The position numbers and the translations under genes were made by a program. The notes under the pieces were generated by a model. That model did not search any database and was not told where the DNA came from. It saw only the letters and a list, made by a program, of their open reading frames with translations. From Pterobdella sp. o SKG-2022 (lineage: Eukaryota > Annelida > Clitellata > Hirudinida > Piscicolidae), in the NCBI GenBank assembly GCA_964035795.1, contig OZ038320.1, forward strand, positions 1,043,553 through 1,107,552: a DNA stretch of 64,000 bases, read 5' to 3'. Positions 42,692 through 54,625 of this stretch are shown one piece after another (position 1 is the first letter of the stretch; the number at the start of each line of letters is the position of its first letter).

Positions 42692-45607
42692 TCATGTGGG
42701 CTTGTAGAGGAGGGTGGTGACGTACTTTTTGCGGTACCTGTGAGTGCCACTCATCACTATGACTTCATCCTGCAGGAATGATGCAGGTGAAGGAATATAT
42801 ACTAAACATTTTAATGAAGGGTGTATGGATTGATGGAGAAATTATAAATGAAAAGTGTTACATCGGGCAGACAAGGGTCAATATAAATATGGAGAGGTAA
42901 CATCAAATAAGGACTCAAACACAATTTCAGATATAAGCAAGCACGCATGAGAATGCTCCCAGGGAAAAGTGATCTGGAAAATAATAATTGAAGAAAATAA
43001 AGTATCTCTTCAAATGAAAATATTAATACGGGAGAGCCTGGAAATAAGAAAAAACAAAGCAGTAAGGAATGTACACAAATGCCTGGGACCCAATACTGAT
43101 GATGTTGCAAAAAATGGACAATAAGAACTAAGTAATGATTGTATAAGCATGCGTGAAGGTTTGAGGTGGAAGGCAGTAGAAAAAGAGGAAAACCAAGATA
43201 AGCTTGGAAAAGTATGATGGAAAACCTTTGTCAAACGGGCTTGGGTTGGGTATTGAAGATGCCTATGACAGGGTGAAATGGAGAGAGAAGGTTAGTTCAT
43301 GGAAAAAAGTCAGCGACCTCTTGGAAGAGAAGATTATGACTATAAGAAAAGGATACAGACTTTGATGGATAGAGCGTAAAGGTGGTTCAACATCACGTGG
43401 TTGGGTTCAGGCAGGAGAGTGGGTTCACCCTGTGTGGGGATGTGTGTGATGTTAGGGCATTTGTATCATTCATAATGAAGCTATAATAAAACGTGAGGAA
43501 GTTTAGATTTTATAAATTGACAGAATAAGCGAGAATTTAACAAACTTATACTACTGAAATGAAATAGATAAAAAATAAATTTTAAAAATGTATATGTCAT
43601 AACCATCATAGTACACCTATGTAACTGACCTGCAGAGGTGATGCGGTGTTTAGTATGACCTGAAGAAGTTGAGGGGGGAGGGAGGGAGGGTTGGTGGATG
43701 CTTGTTGCTTGGGTGGAATGTCTTGAGTATATGATCCTGGTGGAGACCTGGATAAGCCTGTGTGAAGCAAATAATTCTTATTAATCTTATTGAAAAAAAA
43801 AACAATGAAAATGAAATGACCAGTTTTAGAAGAGTCACAGGATAATGAATCTACCGCCAATGCCTCAAAAACCTCAAAGTCAGAGTGCTTGACCTGTTAG
43901 TGGTGGTGGTGAATATGATGATGATGATATGAAAAAAAAGTCCCATCATGGTGATGATAATTCTGTTAGTGATATTCTGATGACGATGAAATTAGTAATG
44001 ATGATAAAGAAGTTGATGACGATGATGCTAACCTCCAAGATGTTACATTCCTGAGCCTTGTCTCTCTTCACCTGCAAAATCAATTTTATAATCATCAGGA
44101 TGCATAATAATAATAATCATCAGCATAATAAACCGCATAAACCAAACACCACCACACTTGCACACCACCCAATACCCCACCAAACCCACCCCTCACCTTC
44201 TTGGAAGGGTCACACTTCCACTGACCATCAACGAGAAACTTATAATGGTGTGTTCCTTCGGTCAAGTCGACCACAGTGCAAAAATTATTGTGGCTGTGTG
44301 TGTGTGCGCCATAAATTTATCAATAAGTGAAAATGTGGAGTGAAATATGAACAATACAGAGAATATAATTACATGAATAGTAATGAAATAATAAACAATA
44401 ATAAAATTAATGGAGAAAAATTTCAGTTAAAAATAGAAACATTGGAAACCAACCTTTTGACCAATGGGATTTTAGTTTGACCATTATCAAACGACACATA
44501 AACACTGTTACCTCCACCCTCCCATTTGATCACACTTGGTTGTTTACGTGGTTCAGTCACCTCATCCAGACCTTCTTCAGGTGAGAACATCTGTGTGTTG
44601 TGTACATTCACACATGTGATACTTTTATGCAACATATTCTTATGTTAATATAAAAATGAATAGAATTTTTGAAATAAATATTTTTTCTCCAGTCATGTCT
44701 TTTTTTGAATAAATACTTTTTGTTTGTTGACCTTAAAATTTAATTTAGGCTATTCTACATCATCATGTGGTTACTGAATGACTTCAAGAATGACATGAAA
44801 GAACAAAGTGATCTTGCAACTTTGATAAACTTGTGTCACTAAAATAAGACTCATTTTGCTTATATATTTGTATGTTCATATTTTTGTTTATTTGTATGTT
44901 CATATTTTTGTTTATTTGTATGTTCATATTTTTGTTTATTTGTATGTTCATATTTTTGTTTATTTGTATGTGTATAATTGTGAATATAATAAAAGTTTGT
45001 GTGTTTAGACAATGTTTTGCATTTATTTGAAATTTTAGAGGTCATATTAATATGTTTTTAAATTTTCAATAATATAAAAAAAAGAGCAAACATCAGAAAA
45101 AGATAGAACAGCATAACTAAAAATGGATTTATTTTACAATCAGAATGAATGAAGTTAGTATGTGGAAGACTTTGACAAGATCAAACTAACAATTGTCATA
45201 GAAAAATTTATTAAGAAAACATTTTTATAATTACTAAAATGGTAAGATAATAAATTAGAATAGTTACTTGTTAATGAGATAAAAGAACAAGGCAGGTTGT
45301 TGAAAGTCACTAAGGTGAAAATGTTTAAAAAGATAAAAAAAAATTTTGAGATTTTGGAGGTGAAAAAAAAATTTTCCCATTAAAAATATTAGAGGTAAAA
45401 AGTTGAAAGAGCCGTAAAAAAGAAATTCAAAATAAGGAAAAATTAAAAACAAGGAAATATTTTCGTAAAACTTCATTTATAAAGATTATAAAAAAAATTT
45501 TATAAACTCACATCATTCTCTGGGTAAGCAATGATTTTAGGTTGGAAATCATTTGGGTCTCCGTCATCCATCGGCTGCATGCGATCTCTTGCTCCAGCAT
45601 TTCCCAT
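42692..45607 (-). CDS. PRKAB: AMPK beta subunit
   Basis: The beta subunit holds the AMPK alpha and gamma subunits together and senses glycogen through a CBM48 domain. Exons in coding order: 45607-45512, 44590-44454, 44293-44197, 44071-44033, 43893-43821, 43757-43630, 43429-43361, 42769-42692; phases close, 238 residues (human beta1 270). The start MGNAGARD fits N-myristoylation. The CBM shows IKWEGGGNSVYVSF, KSHNNFCTVV (Ser of the ADaM site kept) and HHYKFLVDGQWKCDP (second glycogen Trp kept). The strand equivalent to LSGSFNNW is shortened and its Trp is missing. The C-terminal domain shows PSLPPQLLQVILN, PEPNHVMLNHLYALSIK and THRYRKKYVTTLLYKP. The N-terminal linker is shorter than in vertebrates. 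Confidence 0.96.
43150..43320 (+). pseudogene. LINE C-terminal remnant in the last AMPK beta intron
   Basis: The plus-strand frame gives KRKTKISLEKYDG and GIEDAYDRVKWREKV, the pattern that ends many animal non-LTR retrotransposon ORFs (R.RKTW...L......AYDR..WR). It carries an in-frame stop and lies antisense to the host gene. Confidence 0.5.
44867..44970. repeat. 24-bp tandem repeat in AMPK beta intron 1
   Basis: About 4.3 perfect copies of TTTGTATGTTCATATTTTTG plus TTTA. The minus strand reads as a repeated YEHTNKQK octapeptide, which is spurious. Confidence 0.95.
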
Positions 45608-46112
45608 TTTGATTTTAATTTGAGATAAATGAAACTCTAAATTAAATTCACTTCAAAATTAAAAAGTATTAAACATAGTCATTTTCGGAAAGATATTTAC
45701 TAAAACGCAATAAAAGAGAAATAAAAGAATAACTTATTTATCGATCAGTATACAAGAATACAAATTTCTCAATTATTAAATTTAAGTTAATATAAGTTTT
45801 TAATTTATAAATGCTTCATTTTAGAGTAATATTTTGAATCAAATTTTAATAAATTTGTATATATATTTAGTTAATATCTCAAAATGTTTTAAGATTTAAA
45901 ACTCCACATCAGCTAGAATTTATAAAAATTATTTTAATTTTTTCTACTGTTTTCAAACTTGTTTCAAACAAAAATCCGACTTTTAAAATTTTATAGATTT
46001 CAAGACACTCGTGAGTAGAAAGAAAAGAAATAACAAAAAAATATTTTGAGATAAAAATATACAAAATAAAGAAACATTTTAATAAAAAATGTATTTTAAA
46101 AAGTTTTTTAAT
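45608..46112. other. 5' flank of AMPK beta
   Basis: AT-rich spacer up to the tRNA gene; no coding signal. Confidence 0.5.
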
Positions 46113-46198
46113 TCCCGCGAGACGGAGTCGAACCGCCGACCTAGGGATCTCTATTACCCAACTACAGTCCCCCGCTCTACCAACTGAGCTATCACGGG
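46113..46198 (-). tRNA. tRNA-Tyr (anticodon GTA) with 13-nt intron
   Basis: 86 nt. The acceptor CCCGTGA pairs with TCGCGGG (one T-G wobble), discriminator A. The D-arm is TAGCTCAGTTGGTAGAGC, and the anticodon arm GGGGA-CTGTAGA-TCCCT is interrupted after position 37 by a 13-nt intron (TTGGGTAATAGAG). T-arm GGTTCGACTCC. The canonical intron site and Tyr identity agree; nuclear tRNA-Tyr genes usually carry introns in animals. Downstream, 46112-46101 reads A-rich then T-rich as a terminator. Confidence 0.95.
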
Positions 46199-46558
46199 TT
46201 AGTGTCAAGCTATTGTAAATAGGAAACAATTCATTGTTTTGAATATAATTTTTTAATGATGTCGATGAATTTTATATTATCTATTTTATCTTCATTATTC
46301 AAATTTAATGAGTTGGTTATAAATTAATTACTGCTTATATTCTTTTTGGTTTTTTCAATTTTACTTACTTATTTTTTTATTATAAATTAAAATCAATCAG
46401 AATAATAATGGAAGTTTATATAGCAACAGAGAGATTCTTATTTAAGAGTATTTTTAGCACTTTCTCAACGTAACTTTCCTCATCTTATGATTTCCGCAAA
46501 CCTCATGGTAACCATCATGTCAGAACTTTAAACTCTGTCCTTCTTACTAAACTATTTT

Positions 46559-46689
46559 AATCAAACACTTTTATCAACTGAATAATAATACGAAGCTTTT
46601 CGTAAGTTGAACTCACATTATCAAGTATACAAACTTGAACTTCGTTTTTTTTATTTCGTATTATTATTCAGTATTAAAAGTGTTTGATT
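46559..46689. repeat. Hairpin repeat, ACGAAGCTTTTCG family (copy 3)
   Basis: Arms 46559-46594 and 46655-46689 are complementary over about 35 bases (shared ATCAAACACTTTTA and CTGAATAATAATACGAA). The core ACGAAGCTTTTCGTAAG abuts the left arm, followed by ACTCACATTATCAAG. Confidence 0.8.
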
Positions 46690-48660
46690 CAAATAATTTT
46701 TGTTAATAGGCTAGTTTAGTTAATCTTCTTACTAAAGTCTTTATACTCTTCATAAACTTTCATTGGCTTCTACTCACCAATGTTTAAAATCTGTTCCTAT
46801 AAATATCCTTTAGTCTCAATAAAATCTTTAAAGACTATTGGTTTACGTTCCTTTTCTCAACTCTTCACTTTTGTGCTAAATATGTTTTTTCTTTGGGCTT
46901 TTACCTTTGCATTGAATTTTCTACTTATTGTTTTTTTGAAAATTTGGAAAAATTTATTTTCCAAGCAGTCAATGCCAGCACTTTAGCGCTAAATGAGTTA
47001 TGAAATAAAAAACATATCAGATTTTTATTTAAAATGTCTTCAAATTTTATTAATCTTTATCATTATCATCAGATTACATGTACTTAACTATAAATAATTA
47101 ATTCATATCTTATATTTATTCAACGTCCCACAAAAAAGTGATGATTAAACACGCAAAAAAGCAGATTATAATAATTATTACCAAAATAATTCTTTTTATT
47201 ATTGGTATCATTATTCATATTATTACTATCATTATTATTTCTTTTAAAAGGTGGTATTGGCGATTTGATATGCGCAAGATTCTTAAATATCGTGATGAAA
47301 AAAAAATGGTCACCATTGTTATAATGTTATTAAAATGAACAACAAAAATAATAACATAAAGATAACAATAATTATCATTTAAGTTATGGAAACAGCGATA
47401 ATAGAGTACTTATGATGATACTAACGAAAAACAACAAAAAACCTTTATTACAAAAAAAAGAAATGTATCGTTTATTAAAAAATGATCCTGTGATATTAAT
47501 TTAAAATGTATTATTAGCGATATTATTTGTTATGGCATAAAAAAGAATACGAAGTAAGGCGTTGTGTAACTGGCAGAAATGGACGAAATGTTTTGAATAC
47601 TCTTAATAATAAAAAGAATAAATAACAATAATAATAAAAACAAAAAAGGTTAATAAGTAACAATAACAACAATAAAAATAAATATTAATAGACCTCAAAA
47701 AATACTAGACATCCGATGCTTATTATTATTATTATTATAACCTTGATGCATGAGGGGGAAGTACCCTTGGAGAAATTGCTTATTTATTTATTACTGTTAT
47801 TATCATTATGCCTTATTAATAGAACGACCATTATAGTAATATTAATACATATTTTATTTGCTCCCGCTATTTAGTTCATATAAAAATTATAATTATTATT
47901 ATTTATATTATTATCATTCATATTATTCTTATTTAAAAACTTAAAAAAAATAATTTATTAAGTAAAAAATAACAAGTAAATTTTCAAAATAATGAGGGAA
48001 TAAAGATAAACATTAAACTAATTTCCTCACCTGTTTTAACGCAAAAAAATGGAAAATAATTCAAAATTTTCAAAATACAGAGTATTTTAATAACAACAAT
48101 GATAATCTTAATATCAATAACAAAACAATAAATCATTAGCATTGAGCTTGAAATAATAAAAACAATAACAACAATAATTTTTATAATAATATGAATAATA
48201 ATGAAACTTTGATAATAAAAATAATAAGATTAAATATCAAACATAAACAAGTGCACATCATGACTTTAAGGCCGGCATAGAGAAGTGAAGAAAAAAATAA
48301 GAAACAAAGATAAAAAAAATAATGAATTTAATAAACAATAATATAAATAATAGTTATTTTTATTGATATAATATTGCGTAGATAAGGAAAGGTGGTGTGC
48401 TTTGATCACGGCTTTTGGAAGTGCTATTAACACATTCTGATAACGATAATAATAAAAATAGTAATGATGTTGAAATATTTAAAACAATGATGAGCACAAT
48501 TTATCCTTTAAGTGAGATGATGATGATGATACTAATACTAATGATTGTACTCCACTTGGTACAATCTATGATAACACTAATTAAAATAATAACAATAATA
48601 ATAACAATGTGATAATTTCATCGTTTATCATCTTTACAGTCCCATTTGAGGGGTTAGGTG

Positions 48661-48748
48661 GTGAAAACACGCTGTGGAGCAGATGCTTATTGTCGGACCA
48701 ACACTGGATCGAGACCGGGACTTTACCAGTTGAGCTATACGGGCCAAC
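48661..48748 (-). repeat. tRNA-derived SINE-like copy (C)
   Basis: The minus strand reads CCCGTATAGCTCAACTGGTA (A box), GGTCTCGATCC (B box), then GTCCGACAATAAGCATCTGC and TCCACAGCGTGTTTTCA. The tail after the B box matches copy B at 56928-56972. The distance between boxes is shortened relative to copies A and B. Confidence 0.65.
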
Positions 48749-48879
48749 CGTATTATTATTCTTATTATTAAATAATAATATTAATAATTATTATTTTGAA
48801 TTAAAATTAAAAATATTAAATTAGGAGTAATACAAGCGGCAAGCGAACTGTGATAGACCTTCAATGAAAGACGTCGTCA

Positions 48880-48911
<32 letters not shown>

Positions 48912-49244
48912 TATAATAATAAAAATGAGTGAGAAATCGTAGTGAACAATAGTAAAAATGATGAAATTTGAAATACTCGAAAGAATTTAAAAAAAATTGA
49001 AATAAAAGTAATTATAGAATATTTAAAAATGGTAAAAAGTGGAGCGCTGCAGTGAAAGCTGGTGTGTCAAGTCTCTTTCAATACTGAACATCTATTTTCT
49101 TCCGGTTTAAGTGACCGTCTTATGCTGTATCTCAAGGAATACAATCATGGCATAAAATATTCCATTAAAAAAATGATAAAAGCATCAAACAAAAAAATCT
49201 CATAAAAATAAATCTTTTAACGAAAAACTAAAAATGTCGAAAGG

Positions 49245-52200
49245 TCAAATCTTCTTGGCCCAGGCGAGGTCATCGGAGCGGGGCAGAGCACCGGTCACCA
49301 CGGTGATGAAGCTCTCAAGGTGGGTCCAGAAGTTGATGCACTCAAAAGGGTAGTTGAGCCAACCTGTGGTGATGCAGAAGTACGTCTCGTGAGGGGCGAT
49401 GTGGTGGATGCGGTGATGGCGGCGTGGTAGGATGAGGTGGAGGTCCTGGAGCAGGGTGATGTACCAGGGAAGGCCGAAGTACGTGTGTGACCACTTGTGA
49501 ATCTGATTTGTCAGTGAGACGAAGATGGCCAACAGGAAGAAAAACATCTGGGTGTTGTACATGGCTGCAATCTCTTCCTCGGTGCTGTAGGTCCACCTGG
49601 AAACAAAGTATGCGCTGTAATTTAGACAATATAAAACTTATATTACCCATATAGCTACATTGCCCTTTAAAAATTACATCACGTGATACTCTACAAAGAT
49701 CTGCACCACCTATTAAAACACTTCAAAACGCCCAATGAGTCCCAGGAAATACCCACTAACTTGTAAGCAGAGATGAGCATGGCAGGCAAGGTGAGTGTGA
49801 AATTGTCTCCGTTGGTCTCGATGAAATCATGTCGAGTGATGGCTGTAGGGTCGATGTGGTGCTCTCTGAATGGTCGGATGAATGCCTGTGTTTGTATGCG
49901 TAAGTTGATAATCGCGCATAGATATGTATGTATATAGTGTACGTGTGTGTGCATGTGATTTAATTTGCATTCCCAAGTGTAATCATACCCCCTATGTAAA
50001 TAAGCGCGTGGGTATCAATCTTCCCACACATGAGACACAATTAGGGCAGTTATTTTTAGATTGCTTAATAGGCTCTGACGTCATTGGTCCATTAAGCACG
50101 TAGATGGAACGAGTTTAAAGGGAGAAATTTTGAAAATATAATTTATACCAAATATCAAGTAGTGAGCAAAAATTATGTAAAATAAATTATTCAAATATTT
50201 AGACTAATAAAAAAAAGATTTTATGTTATATACAACATTAAAATTTTCTGTATTTTTGTTGCTAGAGTTTATTGACAAATTTTCATCGACCTATCAATTA
50301 TTCATACTCTTTGGCAAGTGTAAAATGTGAAGCTCAATAGTAATTAGGATAACATTAATAATATTAGAACGAATTTCATAAATAATGAAAATAATCGAAT
50401 ACCAATAGCGGAGGAATTAATACTAATTCTGAAGATTTTCAACAAAAAAAAATAATTATAACCTTGCCAAAAAGCCACAGATCAACAGAGCCCCAAGAAT
50501 CAGCTGCCCAGTGCACCAACCCACTGAAGAAGTCTGCAGTTATTATCCCTAACACTGTGGGTGGTGGAGGTGGAGTGAAGGAAGTGGGGTGATGAAAAAA
50601 AGTGGAAATGTATTTGAGGGAAAACGGCTATGGAGTTTAAATGAATTTGAAATATTGCTGGTTGTGGGAAAAAATGAATGGATAGAAATGGAGGTTGTTG
50701 TAAAGTGTGATTAAGATAAGGTTGAAGCTCAAGTGGTTGAGAAGTGCTGTTATGTAATGGCAGTTTTTATTGTATTCATAAAGTGAAACTGCTAATTGGG
50801 TAGAGGATTACAGAGATTGTTGTGGAAATGATGAGTAGAGTTAGTTTGTAGGGAGGTTACTAATAGATAAAAAATTACGCATCATCATCGAGAAGAAATT
50901 ATACATGAAAGCTGATAAAAACATCGAGTCATAAAAAGGGACAAGTATTTGAATTTAATTTAATCATAAGAATAAGAAAAATGACGATAATAATAGAAAT
51001 AATAATAAAAGTAAAAAATAATAAATTTAAGATAATATTCTATTTATATAATTACGCGAAATTTTATAAAAACAAAATATAATTAAAATAACTGGAGCAA
51101 AGATGAGTTTAAAAAAGTAAGAGTGAAATAAGTACAGCTAATGATAGTTGAAAATAAATCATCCCTACATACCTGCATGTTGAAACGAAGAATGGAATAA
51201 CAAGAATAATAACATTAACATTTGATTTGAAAAAATATTTAAATAAAAATGAAAACAATTTATAATATAAACAGGGAAAATAGGTAAAATAAAAAATATT
51301 AAATAAAGAGGAAACAATTCCACCCTCCAAGAAGTAACTGACCTCTCCCAGACCTAATCCTTTCCTTTCAATTTTCCCTCTCAGACATTTTCAATTACAA
51401 ACTCAAGTCTCTTACACTGACTTTTTATAGGAATAAAAAAACGAATAAGAAGGATAAAAAACAGTGTGAATGACTAGATTAGCTTAATCAAAAACAATTC
51501 AAATCAAACACTTATTAAATGAGAAACACGAAGCTTTTTGCAAAAAAAAAATAATATCAAATTAAAAAATAAACTCGCAAAGTTAAACAGTTCAATAAAT
51601 AAAACATAGAAAAAGCCGTTACTTCACTTTCATTTCATTATATTTGCCTTGTCTACTTTGTATTTACCACATCTTTTCTGAATCAATCATCAATGGCCAT
51701 TCTTATTATTACTTATTAAAACTAAACACTTTTGCCAATTTTTTAGTTGAAAACTAAAGCTTAGTTGAAAGTGTTTGATTTTTCAATATTTTGTTTAAAG
51801 CTTTGATAATGTAATTTCATCTTACGAAAAGCTTTGTGGATTAAAATGAATTCCAAAGTTTTTTTCATTTGAACGTTTAAAGCTAATTATTCGCTTCATT
51901 ATTATTATTATTATTTTATGGAGGGTTAAAATACGGACATGCAGCGATACAACTCAAAGTGCATTTCACCAAAACATCAAATAAATAATTCAATTTTTTT
52001 ATTTTTATTACCATTATTATATAACCTGTCCCTAATATTATCAGGCAATTAAGCTGTAGCGATATTCCAACCAGAGTCCAAATAAGACCTCTCTACCCAC
52101 CAAGACCCACCTTATCCTCACATCACAGTTTCGTGCTCCACTCGTTTGTGTCTCATTCTAAGCTCACCACATGTTGCATATTTTTCTCTTTATATTTTCC

Positions 52201-54625
52201 AAAACTCCCCTAATTTTCTTTAATATTCCTTTAATTCCTCAATACTCCCCTATTTTCCCCCAATATTCTTCTCACCCTTCCCTCCTAATCAACACCAGAT
52301 TATGAAACTGTTGTTGGTATTTTAAAAAATATTTTTTTTGAACTCTTCAAAAACTTTCATTCTAGAAGCTTCAAGTATCTAGGACAACTTTTCACGATAA
52401 GATTATTCAAAGGTTCAAGAAGAGAGCAGAAACATCTTGATGAAGTGCATAACCTAAAGCAAATTATAATTCAACAAATGACTAAGAGATTGTTGTGTTT
52501 TGAAGTGAGGTTATGAGCTGAAATGAAATAATGTTACTAAAAAAAGCTTCATTTTAGTTTTATAAAATAAGTGAAAAAAGTAAATAAGATATCTCTCAAA
52601 AGAATATTGTTCAAAATGATAAAAACTACAAATGAATTTACGCAAAAACTACCTAATTAAACAAAAATAAATTAATATTTGCAATTGGCAAAATCAGTAT
52701 TGGTTACAGCCTGTAAGTGATCCTAACTTGATACTGTATTGTATAAAAATCCGGCCTAACACGTCAATAAAGATTCACATTCACGAAACTTTCGTTAAAA
52801 GCCATAATCTATCAACGCTCTAAATAATAATAATATTTACTATACTATTATTATTACTATAATTATACTATTACTCTTTTCATTATTATTATTATTATTC
52901 TACTATTATTCTTTTTATTATTTTTTTAAAATATTATTACCATTATTATTTAAAATGTTGCCTGTTGAGCTTATGCTGGTTTTGCTCATGAGATAATTGA
53001 GCCTCATTAGTGGTACAACAATGAGAAGCTATATTAAGAAACTAATTAAAAATAACAAAAATAATAATAATAATAATAGTATAAATAATAAAAACAAAAA
53101 TAATGACATATAAATAATAGAGTCAAGGCCCATATAATGACTCTATTGTTTTAACAAACCTTGTTCTTTTTATTGAATTAATAATGAAAGTAATATTTCT
53201 ATTATTATTGCTATTATTAGTTCTGCAGTTTTTGTTATAAAATCAACGATTTTTCAAATTTGTTAGTGATTTGTATCAATAAAACCATTTAATAATATGA
53301 TATTTTAAAATCCTGCTATCTGAATCAATAATTATAAAAGTGAATAATGGCTAACAGATGATAATAATGGTACCTTATTTGTGCTAAAAAGATAAAGATA
53401 GTAGTAAAATGATCATGATTGTTATGAAATGTATGATAAGAAATTACCATTGATCTTAATAGGTAATGAAAAGATAAAGCTATGTTAAATAAAGTAGTGC
53501 AAACCAACACACACACACACAAACAAACAAACACAAAAACTCACATGCAGCTACAAATGTGAACTTGATATTGTCTATGGAGAAGTGGAGGAAGAGATGA
53601 ATGAAGTTGTATGTGAGAAAGATGATGGTCATAATTAGGCATATGGTCTCTTGAGCTCTCTTTGCTGGTGGGTGGTGTGATATAAGCTGGTATGATGTGA
53701 GTTAATAGCTTGGTGTGGTGTAATGAAGGGTGGTAGTGTGATGTGAAAATATTGATGGATGTGAAAGTAGTGTTGCCTAATGATGGAAGTGAGAGGTAGT
53801 GCTGAAGTTCGATAATAGTCTAAGTGTGAAAAGTTTGAAGGTAGTTTTAATAGTGATGACATTTTTGGAGTTGTTTTTCTTGTGATTGAAATGACTTGGA
53901 TGAGTTTTTTAGATACATTTTATGTTCTTTTATAAACTTGAACTTTACTAGTAAAACTTCAAATTATGAGGATTGATAAGCACACATAAAAAAATTTTTA
54001 TTGAGCTTAAATTTTCAAAAAGTAAAACCTTGTTATAATTCATTAGGCTTATTATTTTTTTTTTGTAATATGATTATATGGGTTGTTTCATAGTGATGAT
54101 TTGGGAGAGCATTTGTATCTGATTGTATTTGAAATGTACTTAGAAAAGTAAATTTATTTAAACTATATTGGTTTTTGAAATTCTCTTCTTTAGTTTAATT
54201 ACTAACTAAATTTATTTTATAAAATCAATGAGCTATCATAAAGGAAAACTATATTTTCATAAACATTGTTTCATTGCTAATGATGGATTTTAATTTTCAA
54301 TGAACTATGAATTAACGATCAAAAAAAAGGTAAAATTAAAAAAAATACACAAAAAACGTAAATAATTTAAATAACCAACATTGTGAAAATGTGACAAAAA
54401 AAATAGTATCAAAGAATGACTAAACAAAATGTCGGCAGCAGACGTACTTTTGGTGTATCCAGAGGCGAGCTCCATAGCTCCCGCATGCTGTGGACCCCAT
54501 CTTGGTTTCTTCTCTTTCACACTCGCCTGCGATACATCGTTTTGGTTGGGATCTTCTTCAGACATACATTTTGCTCTGTGAAGTAACACATCTTCTTCGT
54601 CTTCTCTGCACTTTTTGTAATCCAT
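49245..54625 (-). CDS. PEDS1: Plasmanylethanolamine desaturase (TMEM189/Kua)
   Basis: An ER membrane enzyme that introduces the vinyl-ether double bond to form plasmalogens; a His-rich di-iron desaturase. Exons in coding order: 54625-54448, 53664-53545, 50554-50463, 49885-49761, 49596-49245; phases close, 288 residues (human 270). The N-terminal motif is [16 protein letters not shown]. Membrane segments include [19 protein letters not shown]. The third exon reads [17 protein letters not shown]. The His motifs are all present: [34 protein letters not shown] and RRHHRIHH, then [15 protein letters not shown]. It ends [14 protein letters not shown]. There is no downstream UEV (UBE2V1) fusion like the human read-through. 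Intron 2 (about 3 kb) contains the hairpin repeats at 51.5-51.9 kb. Confidence 0.97.
51495..51545 (+). repeat. ACGAAGCTTTTCG-family repeat in PEDS1 intron
   Basis: AAATCAAACACTTATTAAAT, then GAAACACGAAGCTTTTTGC: the outer arm and core of the family, like 46559 and 55170. Confidence 0.6.
51735..51870 (-). repeat. ACGAAGCTTTTCG-family hairpin in PEDS1 intron
   Basis: It contains GAAAGTGTTTGATTTTTC (reverse of the outer arm), then GATAATGTAATTTCATCTTA and CGAAAAGCTTTGTGGATTAA, the family in minus orientation. It lies 190 bp from a plus-orientation copy. Confidence 0.6.

Larger units (their letters stand above)
46199..49244. other. Long AT-rich intergenic region
   Basis: It contains the hairpin repeat at 46559-46689, a SINE-like copy at 48661-48748 and many AAT/ATT arrays (for example 48878-48910). 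Open frames here consist of simple-sequence translations; I find no gene. Confidence 0.6.

Noticed and set aside
44867..44970. Regular 24-bp repeats, CRISPR-like at first sight
   Set aside because: Units are directly adjacent with no spacers, inside an AMPK beta intron of an animal genome; a plain minisatellite.
49342..49650. Pro/His-rich minus-strand frame
   Set aside because: Shifted-frame shadow of the last PEDS1 exon (49596-49245).
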